DNA from: Lutibacter sp. A64
GTDB lineage: Bacteria > Bacteroidota > Bacteroidia > Flavobacteriales > Flavobacteriaceae
Assembly (NCBI RefSeq): GCF_022429565.1
Contig: NZ_CP092487.1
Location: 1,940,001 to 2,004,000, forward strand
Length of the DNA: 64,000 nucleotides
Direction: 5' to 3'
Made by a program: the position numbers and the translations under genes. Below, piece after piece: positions 55,703-63,361 of the stretch (the first letter of the stretch is position 1; each line of letters begins with the position of its first letter). The notes under the pieces are model-generated. The model had not been told where the DNA came from. It ran no database searches and worked only from the letters and a program-made list of their open reading frames with translations.

Positions 55703-56315
55703 TAAATAGTTTTAATAATTTTGGCAGGTACACCACCAATTATAACATTCTTAGGGAATTTACCAATTACAACAGCCCCAATAGCAACAATAGAATTATC
55801 ACCAACTTCAGAGTTTTTTAATATTGTAACATTATGCCTATCCATACATTTTCACCTAAAATAACGTTACCAATTTCCCCAACTTTATTTCTTAAATGAG
55901 GTAATATACCATGCGCTTCAAAATCCATAATTGTTACATTTTGCCCTATTAGGGTGTTTGAGCCAATTTCAATATTGTTGGCAGCACAAATAAATATATT
56001 ATTATTTGTTGCTACATTGTTACCAATATTAATAATTGCATTTTTATAACGAGCTTGTAATTCAATAGAACCTCCTCTATGAAAACCTCCAGGCTTATAG
56101 CCGAATTTGCAATTTTTCCCAATAGAGATTTCCCCTTTTCCAGTTAGTAACGTTTTTTGATTACATATTGGTAAATGTTGGTAATTAAATCTCTTTGATC
56201 TAATAAATCTTAAATTTGGAAATACAAAATTAAAATACTTTTTCTTTTTAGAAATAATCCACCAAAATGGAAAATTAAATAAAAGTTGAATTTTCCTTAA
56301 AATATTATAGCTCAT
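55702..56315 (-). pseudogene. Hexapeptide acetyltransferase with a one-base frameshift near its C-terminus
   Basis: The first 165 codons (56315 to 55818) encode a beta-helix acetyltransferase (RGGSIELQARYKNAIINIGN, NNIEIGSNTLIGQNVTIMDF) up to ENVWIGI, then run into a premature stop. One missing A near 55832 explains this: restoring it gives WIGINVTILKNSEVGDNSIV and on to IIGGVPAKIIKTI. That ends at a TAA overlapping the flippase ATG by one base, the natural end for this operon. The lost part contains the last helix coils. The gene is probably inactive or recently broken; an assembly error is also possible. It overlaps the aminotransferase gene by 11 bases. Confidence 0.85.
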
Positions 56316-57441
56316 AATTATTTATATTGTAAACTACATTTTCAATTTCTTTACTAGTCATAACAGCACTCAAAGGCAAACTCAACACTTCGTTATGGAT
56401 TTGTTCTGTTATTGGGAAACTAAGGTTGTTATATTCGGCATAGGCTTTTTGCTTGTGCGGTGGTATAGGATAATGAATTAATGTTTGAATGCCTTTTTCC
56501 AAAAGGTATTGTTGCAACAAATCTCTTTTTTTTGTTCTAATAACAAATAAATGCCAAACATGAGTTAAATTCAAACCTACTTCGACAGGCTCAGTATGAC
56601 TTTCGACACAAAAACTTGGTAATACTATTTCTGGATTCTTAATATTTTTCAAATAATAATTCGCCACTTTTCTTCTTGCTTCAATATCTTGTGCTATGTA
56701 TTTTAATTTTACAGTTAAAAAAGCTGCTTGTAACTCGTCTAAACGAGAATTTAAACCTTGAAATTTATTTTCATATTTTTTATGAGATCCATAATTACCA
56801 AGTGCTCTAATTGTGGCTGTTAGTTCAGCATTATTTGTTGTAACTGCACCAGCATCTCCTAATGCTCCCAAGTTTTTTCCAGGGTAAAAACTATGACCTG
56901 CTGCATCACCAATAGCGCCAGATATTTTACCGTTCCATTGTGCCCCATGAGATTGCGCCGCATCTTCAATTAATTTTAAATGGTGTTTTTCACAAATTTC
57001 AAGCATTTTTGCATCTACAGAAATCTGTCCATATAAATGCACAGCTAATATTGCTTTTGTTTTAGGGGTAATAGCTTGTTCAACAAGGTTACTATCTATA
57101 TTATAGGTTTGTATATTAGGCTCAACAAAAACAGGAATTAAACCATTATCTGAAATTGCTAAAATAGATGCGATATAGGTATTAGCAGGCACTAGTACCT
57201 CATCACCTTTTTGCATAATTCCTAATTCCAAGTATGCTTTAAAAATTAAACGTAAGGCATCTAGTCCATTGGCTACACCTACACAATGTTTTACTCCACA
57301 AAAATCCGCATAGTTATGTTCAAAAGTTTCTAGCTCTTTCCCCATTAAATACCAACCTGAATCAATAACTTTAGAAGCTGCTTCTTTTAACTCTTGCTGG
57401 TATTGCGCATTTATTTTTTGTAAGTCTAAAAATTTAATCAT
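56305..57441 (-). CDS. dTDP-3-amino-3,6-dideoxyhexose transaminase (FdtB/QdtB-like DegT family)
   Basis: A 378-residue PLP-dependent sugar aminotransferase. Motifs are [54 protein letters not shown] and [17 protein letters not shown] with the PLP lysine in YPGKNLG. It should aminate the 3-keto sugar made by the neighbouring cupin. Residues about 277-288 ([12 protein letters not shown]) come from DNA that reads ACTTCGACAGGCTCAGTATG, a dispersed-repeat signature, just before the conserved [11 protein letters not shown]. The insert is in frame. It overlaps both neighbours by a few bases. Confidence 0.9.
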   Translation of the reverse strand: MIKFLDLQKINAQYQQELKEAASKVIDSGWYLMGKELETFEHNYADFCGVKHCVGVANGLDALRLIFKAYLELGIMQKGDEVLVPANTYIASILAISDNGLIPVFVEPNIQTYNIDSNLVEQAITPKTKAILAVHLYGQISVDAKMLEICEKHHLKLIEDAAQSHGAQWNGKISGAIGDAAGHSFYPGKNLGALGDAGAVTTNNAELTATIRALGNYGSHKKYENKFQGLNSRLDELQAAFLTVKLKYIAQDIEARRKVANYYLKNIKNPEIVLPSFCVESHTEPVEVGLNLTHVWHLFVIRTKKRDLLQQYLLEKGIQTLIHYPIPPHKQKAYAEYNNLSFPITEQIHNEVLSLPLSAVMTSKEIENVVYNINNYEL

Positions 57442-57991
57442 GCTGTTTCACTAATTTGTTTTCCTCCCATAAATATATCTCCTTAGTAACTTTATCTCTC
57501 AAATTGAGGTCTAATATCCTACCTTCATTGGTTACATAACTTGAAAGTTTTGCAGGATTCCCTAACCACAATTCATTATTTCCAATTGATTTTGTTACTA
57601 CAGCTCCTGCACCTACCATGGCATATTCACCAATGGTATTCCCTGCAATAATTGTAGCGTTTGCTCCAATAGAAGCTCCTTTTTTAATAATTGTCTGTAA
57701 AAATGATTCAGGATATTGTTTAGATCGCGGCACAAGATCATTCGTAAATGTTACATTAGGCCCTATAAAAACATCATCTTCAATTGTGATGCCATCCCAA
57801 ATTTGCACACCTGATTTTACAGTTACATTATTTCCAATATGAACCTTATTTTCTATAAACACATGTGCATTTATATTGCAGTTTTCCCCAATAATAGCAT
57901 CTTTTAAAATTACAACAAATTGCCAAATTCTTGTTTTTACTCCAATTTTAGTAGTTTGTACATCGGCTAATTTATGACAGCTATAATTCAT
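57434..57991 (-). CDS. dTDP-3-amino-3,6-dideoxyhexose N-acetyltransferase (FdtC/QdtC-like)
   Basis: A 185-residue left-handed beta-helix acetyltransferase: [40 protein letters not shown], then [14 protein letters not shown], an extended loop typical of the WbbJ/FdtC group, and [20 protein letters not shown]. It should acetylate the 3-amino sugar made by the adjacent aminotransferase. It overlaps that gene by 8 bases and the cupin gene by 4. Confidence 0.88.
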   Translation of the reverse strand: MNYSCHKLADVQTTKIGVKTRIWQFVVILKDAIIGENCNINAHVFIENKVHIGNNVTVKSGVQIWDGITIEDDVFIGPNVTFTNDLVPRSKQYPESFLQTIIKKGASIGANATIIAGNTIGEYAMVGAGAVVTKSIGNNELWLGNPAKLSSYVTNEGRILDLNLRDKVTKEIYLWEENKLVKQHD

Positions 57992-58407
57992 CTTTTATAG
58001 TCTAAAAATTCTTGATATTCTCGTATATAATCACTCTCATTATAAGTATGTGAAGCTAATACCAAACAAATTGAGCCTGATGAAAAATTGATTTCAGAAG
58101 CCCAAATTCCGGGTGGTATGTGTAAACCTTTGTTTGGTTGGTTTAAAAATACTGTTTTTGTAAATTTCCCATCATCTAATTTAACTTCAAAACTTCCAGA
58201 AGCTGCCACTAAAAACTGATGACAAGCTTTATGTGCATGTGCTCCCCTATCTTCACCCCCAGGAATATCATATAAATAAAAAATTCTTTTTACTACAAAT
58301 GGTAATTTTTTTCCATTTTCTACAACAGTAATATTACCTGCATCGTTTTGAATTTTAGACACGTCAATAACCTTACAATCTTTAACAGTGTTATTTGTTA
58401 CTTTCAT
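57988..58407 (-). CDS. dTDP-4-dehydro-6-deoxyglucose 3,4-ketoisomerase (FdtA/QdtA-like cupin), intact active site
   Basis: A 139-residue single-domain cupin. It has [20 protein letters not shown] with His57 and His59, the HxH pair of the family, then [10 protein letters not shown] and [20 protein letters not shown]. The family converts the 4-keto-6-deoxy sugar to the 3-keto form that the aminotransferase uses. Whether the product is galacto (FdtA) or gluco (QdtA) cannot be told here. It overlaps the upstream paralogue by 17 bases and the acetyltransferase by 4. Confidence 0.9.
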   Translation of the reverse strand: MKVTNNTVKDCKVIDVSKIQNDAGNITVVENGKKLPFVVKRIFYLYDIPGGEDRGAHAHKACHQFLVAASGSFEVKLDDGKFTKTVFLNQPNKGLHIPPGIWASEINFSSGSICLVLASHTYNESDYIREYQEFLDYKR

Positions 58408-58801
58408 CTTTCAGGCTTTTAAAACTGTCAAAATCACGAATATAATCATCTTCTTCATATCCTATAGATGAAACTATTAATGCTAAAGAATTAGTTGAAA
58501 AATTTTCCAACCTTCTCCATAATAAGTTAGGCACATACAATCCATAATACGATCTGTTTAAACTATATTTCACTTCTTTTGTACCGTCGTGTAATACTAC
58601 GTCAAAACTACCGGAAAGTGCTATTATAAATTCATGAGATTTTTTAAATGCATGACTTCCTCTAATCTCTCCTCCAGGCACATCGTATATCCAATACGTT
58701 CTTTTAATATCGAATGGTATTTGATTGCAATTTTCAAAAAAACTTAAATTACCTCTTCTATCTAATATTTTAGGGAGCTCTATAATTTTTACATTATTCA
58801 T
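58391..58801 (-). CDS. FdtA/QdtA-like cupin paralogue with a changed active-site motif
   Basis: A 136-residue cupin, the first gene of the locus. It has the same plan as the following gene: FDIKRTYWIYDVPGGEIRGS, HEFIIALSGSFDVVLHDGT, LYVPNLLWRRLENFS. The HxH pair reads HAF (His50, Phe52), so one catalytic-type histidine is missing. It may act with the intact paralogue, use a different substrate or be inactive. A -7 promoter element (TATATTTG) lies 49 bases upstream of the start. Confidence 0.85.
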   Translation of the reverse strand: MNNVKIIELPKILDRRGNLSFFENCNQIPFDIKRTYWIYDVPGGEIRGSHAFKKSHEFIIALSGSFDVVLHDGTKEVKYSLNRSYYGLYVPNLLWRRLENFSTNSLALIVSSIGYEEDDYIRDFDSFKSLKDESNK

Positions 58802-58849
58802 TTTTTAATGTTATAGATTTTGAGGGTTCGGGGTTACAAATGTTTGCTG

Positions 58850-58857
58850 CAAATATA
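58850..58857 (-). promoter_or_regulatory. -7 promoter element of the polysaccharide locus
   Basis: TATATTTG on the - strand is an exact TAnnTTTG match, followed by GCAGC, leaving a leader of about 40 bases to ATG 58801. No TTG sits at the ideal -33 distance. Since gaps downstream are tiny until 40419, it probably drives the whole set. Confidence 0.6.
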
Positions 58858-58929
58858 TGGTTTTATTCTTTATAAGTTAAAAGTTGGGTGTTGCTTGTTT
58901 GTTGGTTATTGGGAACTGTTATTCTGAAG

Positions 58930-59000
58930 TTGTTTTAGTTTGGTCCTTTATCCCGAACTCGATTCGGGATCTCATGAACTAAACTAAATGATGATTGGGG
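58930..59000 (+). repeat. Left half of a dispersed repeat A interrupted by the IS element
   Basis: CCCGAACTCGATTCGGGATC, CTCATGAACT and AAATGATGATTGGGG match the beginning of repeat A at 63812-63865. The continuation lies after the IS, at 60263. Confidence 0.8.
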
Positions 59001-59059
59001 TGGAATACCTACATTTATAGTTACAGTTAAAACGGCTCATAAATTAATATATTTGAATT

Positions 59060-59353
59060 ATGAGTAAAACAAAAAGGTACGACAAGGAATTTAAGATTAT
59101 GTTAGTAGAATTAATGCTCTCAGGTCAGAGTGCAGAAGATTTGGGGAAAGAATATGGTGTCCATTCTGCAAGTATACGCAGTTGGAAAAGATCCTATTTA
59201 TCAAACCGAGAATCTTTTACAGGTTCAGGAACTCCGAGCTTAACACCAGAAGAAAAAGAGATTCGAGAATTGAAAAGGCGTCTTAGAGATGCTGAGATGG
59301 AGAGGGATATCTTAAAAAAGGCGGTGAGCATCTTCTCCAAGAACGACAGGTAA
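59060..59353 (+). CDS. IS3-family transposase OrfA (helix-turn-helix and leucine zipper)
   Basis: A 97-residue protein: HTH_Tnp_1 domain (KRYDKEFKIMLVELMLSGQS, EYGVHSASIRSWKRSY) and a C-terminal coiled coil (EEKEIRELKRRLRDAEMERD, ILKKAV). It binds the IS ends and contributes the N-terminus of the OrfAB transposase through frameshifting. At 59314-59320 the heptamer A AAA AAG lies in the correct phase for a -1 shift, 33 bases before its stop. Confidence 0.93.
   Translation: MSKTKRYDKEFKIMLVELMLSGQSAEDLGKEYGVHSASIRSWKRSYLSNRESFTGSGTPSLTPEEKEIRELKRRLRDAEMERDILKKAVSIFSKNDR
59314..59320 (+). promoter_or_regulatory. Programmed -1 ribosomal frameshift site
   Basis: AAAAAAG in phase A AAA AAG relative to orfA. 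Slipping back one base gives an open path (KGGEHLLQERQVKYRFINKH and on) without stops into orfB. Typical of IS3-family transposase expression. Confidence 0.85.
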
Positions 59354-59400
59354 AGTACAGGTTTATAAATAAACACAGTACCAACTATCCTGTTGAGAAG

Positions 59401-60234
59401 ATGTGTAAACTTTTAAAAATTAGTAGAAATTCTTATTATCAATGGCTAAGAAATAGTAGTATTATCAGAGTCTCTAAAACAAGAATACTTAAAGCGAAAA
59501 TTTATCAAATATGGAAAACAAATCGTAAAGTATATGGTAGTTATAAAATCACTAAAACCTTAGCTAGAGCGGGATATCATTATCATCCATCGTATATTTC
59601 AAGACTTATGCAGCAAATGGGAATTAGAAGCCAATCTAAAAGAAAATATGTAGTTACAACGAATTCTAATCATAATTATAACATCAGTCCTAATATATTG
59701 AATAGGAATTTCAACATAAAAGAACTTGGTAAGGTTTGGGTTTCTGATATTACCTACATTCGATGTAAAGACAAATGGATTTATTTAACTACTATGATAG
59801 ATTTAGCTGATAGAAAGATTGTTGGATGGTCTTTAAGCAATGATATGACTGTAGAAAATACAGTTTATAAAGCCTGGGCAAGAGCTAGAAAAAACAGACC
59901 CATTTCAGATGATTTTATTTTTCATTCTGATAGAGGGGTTCAATATGCGTCAGGTAAAATGACTGCTATTTTTAGGCATAATAAAAAGATAAATCAAAGT
60001 ATGAGTAGAAAAGGTAATTGTTGGGATAATGCAGTAGCTGAATCATTTTTTAAAACAATTAAATGCGAATTAATTTACAGAAGATCATTCAAAACCTTTA
60101 TCCAGGCATATAGTCAAATAGATAGTTATATTCATTGGTATAATACTAAAAGAATACATCAGTCTTTAGACTATTTAACTCCTCTAGAAATGGAAATAAT
60201 ATTAAAAAATATCAAAACTAAACGAGCCGCTTAA
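59401..60234 (+). CDS. IS3-family transposase OrfB (DDE integrase domain)
   Basis: A 277-residue frame from ATG 59401; the functional product is probably OrfAB, entered upstream by the -1 shift. The HTH_21 region (RKVYGSYKITKTLARAGYHY) is followed by the rve domain with Asp116 (VWVSDITYI), Asp177 (FHSDRGVQYAS) and Glu214 (NCWDNAVAESFFKTIK). All three catalytic acidic residues are present and there is no internal stop, so the element may still be active. Confidence 0.95.
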   Translation: MCKLLKISRNSYYQWLRNSSIIRVSKTRILKAKIYQIWKTNRKVYGSYKITKTLARAGYHYHPSYISRLMQQMGIRSQSKRKYVVTTNSNHNYNISPNILNRNFNIKELGKVWVSDITYIRCKDKWIYLTTMIDLADRKIVGWSLSNDMTVENTVYKAWARARKNRPISDDFIFHSDRGVQYASGKMTAIFRHNKKINQSMSRKGNCWDNAVAESFFKTIKCELIYRRSFKTFIQAYSQIDSYIHWYNTKRIHQSLDYLTPLEMEIILKNIKTKRAA

Positions 60235-60262
60235 AAATGTAATCTTTTTTGTAGGAATATCA

Positions 60263-60335
60263 GTAATAAAAAAAGATAGTGAGTAACTGAATTCAGCATG
60301 ACGGGGTTATTTTGATTGAGGTTTTAAGTAATAAA
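60263..60335 (+). repeat. Right half of the interrupted repeat A
   Basis: GTAATAAAAAAAGATAGTGA, ATTCAGCATGACGGGGTTAT and TTTGATTGAGGT match 63915-63972. The remainder of 60336-60600 is AT-rich with a long A-run near 60390 and no gene. Confidence 0.8.
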
Positions 60336-60601
60336 TCACTTCAATTTTTTTTTCAACAAACGGTTATTTATAAGCTATTTAGTGAAAAAAAAAAAAAAGT
60401 TATTAACAATCATTTTAATTTGTGCTACAGTTTACTATAGAAATTAACTATTAAATTACAGAAATTATAGTAATAAATCTATACTTGTAAAATTCATGAA
60501 TAAAAAAATACTTTTATTGGTTTTTTTTTAAACAAAATGTTAATAAGTAACTTACTGAAGCAATGACAATTAAGTTGAATTATTATTAATTTAGCATTAA
60601 T

Positions 60602-60617
60602 GTTGCAACGAAGCAAC
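60602..60617 (+). other. Small hairpin in the leader of the HU-like gene
   Basis: GTTGC and GCAAC flank AACGAA, 20 bases before ATG 60637. A TAATTTAG -7-like element lies at 60587-60594. The hairpin may influence translation; the evidence is weak. Confidence 0.3.
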
Positions 60618-60636
60618 AGGTTAAATTTTAATAATC

Positions 60637-61020
60637 ATGGTTTTTTTAAAAGCAATGGAGCGTCGCAATCCGCAAGACGTAAACGCGGACAACAAATTTT
60701 ATGCTAAGGCTATTTCTCAAGGAGTGATAGATTTTGAAAGATTGGCATATTTAGTATCCAACCAATGTACAGTTCGTGAATCGGATTGTTATGCAGTGCT
60801 ACGTGCATTAGAACATAACATTATGGATGAACTAAAACAAGGGAAGGTTGTACAACTCGGTGGTATCGGGAATCTTCAAGTAGGAGTATCTTCTAGAGGA
60901 GAGACGTTACCCGAGGAAGTGAGTGGAAACTCTGTTAAAAAAGCGCATATGAATTTTAGACCTGGTGCTAATTTAAGAGATATGCTAGAGGTAATGAAAT
61001 ACAAAATAATTGCTGGTTAG
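60637..61020 (+). CDS. HU-like DNA-binding protein (Bacteroidota HU-HIG type)
   Basis: A 127-residue protein of the HU/IHF fold as found in Bacteroidota. The N-terminal MERRNPQDVNADNKFYAKAI is typical of this subfamily; the helical part has RESDCYAVLRALEHNIMDEL and the beta-arm base QLGGIGNLQVGVSSRGETLP. The ending MNFRPGANLRDMLEVMKYKI is conserved. It likely binds and bends DNA; in this phylum such genes often sit near surface polysaccharide loci, as here. A terminator follows. Confidence 0.92.
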   Translation: MVFLKAMERRNPQDVNADNKFYAKAISQGVIDFERLAYLVSNQCTVRESDCYAVLRALEHNIMDELKQGKVVQLGGIGNLQVGVSSRGETLPEEVSGNSVKKAHMNFRPGANLRDMLEVMKYKIIAG

Positions 61021-61050
61021 GACCCTAATTATTGAGTAGTATTTTTCAAG

Positions 61051-61086
61051 AAAATCCCGAGCTGTTCCCGCAGCTTGGGATTTTTT
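61051..61086 (+). terminator. Intrinsic terminator of the HU-like gene
   Basis: AAATCCCgAGCTG pairs with CAGCTtGGGATTT around loop TTCCCG, then a T-run, 30 bases past the stop. A diverged copy of the inner stem with the same loop occurs at 61600-61624. Confidence 0.9.
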
Positions 61087-61106
61087 ATGCCCAATTTTTA
61101 GCTATA

Positions 61107-61230
61107 TTTATTAGTATAAATCTCAAAATCTATTTAATAAATTCGCTAAACTATACTAATAAATCTTTTGAACTATTAGTATAAATCTAAAAATCTATTT
61201 AATAGATAAAAAATTTATTAGTATAAATTT
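61107..61230 (+). repeat. AT-rich short direct repeats (iteron-like)
   Basis: TATTAGTATAAAT occurs at about 61110, 61174 and 61217. The first two are followed by the same CT(C/A)AAAATCTATTTAATA. The inverse ACTATACTAATAAAT lies at 61150. They may be protein-binding sites. The region 61231-61560 shows nothing else I can identify. Confidence 0.6.
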
Positions 61231-61560
61231 TAAAACACGAAGAAATACATTTTTTAGACGCTTTAATAGCTTTTTTAGTGTAAAAATGGAGTAAAAAAAC
61301 ACAATTACGGCTTTTATAAACAGACTTATTTTACCTTAATTAATAACAAATAAGGCTTTTTTATTAACATTTTAGAGTCGTTTTATGTAAAACTAAGGTG
61401 TTTTTTTAGATGTTGCTATGATTTTTCCGTTGTCGAAATGACAAAAAATTGCTTGTTTACTTCAATTTAAAAGCGATTTAAAACTATAATTTCCTACCTA
61501 CCTTATCACAAAACACACTTCAACAAAACTTTAAAGGCATAAAAAAAACTCAATAAAAAT

Positions 61561-61624
61561 GGTTAGGACCCTTAATTATTGAGTTGTATTTTTTAAGAAA
61601 ATCCCGATTAGTTCCCGCTAATCG
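61561..61624 (+). repeat. Diverged second copy of the HU-gene end and terminator stem
   Basis: GGTTAGGACCCTTAATTATT, GAGTTGTATTTTTTAAGAAA and ATCCCGATTAGTTCCCGCTA match 61015-61071 almost base for base, including the GGT TAG end of the gene. The stem is CGATTAG/CTAATCG with loop TTCCCG. No coding remnant precedes it. Confidence 0.75.
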
Positions 61625-61737
61625 TTAAATTTAATAAAGTAAAAGTAAGCTATAGAATTGGTACTGACAATTTTTTTGTGTTATTTTTTTATAAGATTTA
61701 AGGAGGTTTAGGTTTTGGCTTTTAGCTATTTGTAACC

Positions 61738-61830
61738 GTCATCCTGAACTTGGTTCAGGATCTTATGATATTAGCTAAATGATGCTTGAGTTTTTTAAGT
61801 AACAGGTATGATATCGTCATTGCGAGGAAG
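61738..61830 (+). repeat. Dispersed repeat A (variant)
   Basis: CGTCATCCTGAACTTGGTTC palindrome variant (CCTGAAC/GTTCAGG), GATATTAGCTAAATGATGCT, then a fragment of repeat C (CGTCATTGCGAGGAAGGTAC, GACCGCGGCAATCT). Confidence 0.8.
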
Positions 61831-61913
61831 GTACGACCGCGGCAATCTTTTGAATAATAGTTATAATTTTAAAAATCTTTTATTTTCATTTTTTCCATTG
61901 ATGAAAAAACGAA

Positions 61914-63361
61914 ACAAAAAAATCTAGTCTGATGATAATTTAATTGAATCTTACGGAAGTTACGCAGTCGACGCCAGACCGCTGCGCTATTTGGCTTACT
62001 CTTTCTGCTTCACTTCCTTAGATTGCTACTTAAATTCTCATAGGACGTTTTAAAATTCGTCATCCCGCAATGACGATCTATAATGAATTCCGTCATTGAG
62101 AGGAAGGTACGACCGCGGCAATCTCATAATATTTAGTTAGTATGTTAGTTAATAGCAAGTCGTCATCCTGAACTTGGTTCAGGATCTCATGAACTTAACT
62201 AAATGATGATTGAGGTTTCTAGATACAGATTGCCGCAGTTGTGTTTTCATTGCATTACAACACGCCCTCGCAATGACGGAATACACTTTACTTCGTCATT
62301 GCTGGATGGAACGTGAAGAAAATGTTCAGTGAACATTTTTAGTGATCAGGTCAGCCGGCGCCAGGGAAAAGCGACCGCGGCAATCTCTTGAACTTAACTA
62401 AATGATGTTTGGGGTTTCTAAGTAACAGGTTTGATATCGTCATTGCGAGGGAGGTACGACCGCGGCAATCTCTTGAACTTAACTAAATGATGATTAGAAT
62501 TTCATTTCACTTGTTCATTTTTACTCATTCCTTAATTATTTGTTATTGTATTCGTGATGTACTACGCAGTTCCATTGATGAAAAACGAAATCGACGATAG
62601 GAGATTCACGAACTCCAAATAAATAATAAGGCAGGCGTGAGCTAACCAAAAAATCTAGTCTGATGATAATTTAATTGAATCTTACGGAAGTTACGCAGTC
62701 GACGCCAGACCGCTGCGCTATTTGGCTTACTCTTTCTGCTTCATTTCCTCAGATTGCTACTTAAATTCTCATAGGACGTTTTAAAATTCATCATCCCGCA
62801 ATGACGAGCTATAATGAATTCCGTCATTGAGAGGAAGGTACGATCGCGGCAATCTCATAATATTTAGTTAGTATGTTAGTTAATAGCAAGTCGTCATCCT
62901 GAACTTAACTAAATGATGATTGAGGTTTCTAGATACAGATTGCCGCAGTTGTGTTTTCATTGCATTACAACACGCCCTCGCAATGACGGAATACACTTTA
63001 CTTCGTCATTGCTGGATGGAACGTGAAGAAAATGTTCAGTGAACATTTTTAGTGATCAGGTCAGCCGGCGCCAGGGAAAAGCGACCGCGGCAATCTCTTG
63101 AACTTAACTAAATGATGTTTGGGGTTTCTAAGTAACAGGTTTGATATCGTCATTGCGAGGGAGGTACGACCGCGGCAATCTCTTGAACTTAACTAAATGA
63201 TGATTAGAATTTCATTTCACTTGTTCATTTTTACTCATTCCTTAATTATTTGTTATTGTATTCGTGATGTACTACGCAGTTCCATTGATGAAAAACGAAA
63301 TCGACGATAGGAGATTCACGAACTCCAAATAAATAATAAGGCAGGCGTGAGCTAACCAAAA
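61914..63361 (+). repeat. Tandem duplication, units of 731 and 710 bases
   Basis: AATCTAGTCTGATG occurs at 61921, 62652 and 63362. Unit 1 (61921-62651) and unit 2 (62652-63361) are nearly identical. The 21-base difference is GAACTTGGTTCAGGATCTCA plus T, lost between two GAACTT direct repeats. Each unit contains repeat B, repeat C fragments, a repeat A piece and the AAAATGTTCAGTGAACATTTT hairpin module. Confidence 0.92.

Larger units (their letters stand above)
59001..60262 (+). mobile_element. IS3-family insertion sequence (IS150-like)
   Basis: About 1262 bases. The ends TGGAATACCTACA and TGATATTCCTACA (reverse complement of the right end) match at 10 of 13 positions and begin with TG as expected; similarity continues inward to a shared CGGCTC. 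It holds orfA, an A6G slippery site and orfB with a DDE domain, all open. I see no target-site duplication; the flanks belong to one interrupted repeat A. Confidence 0.85.
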
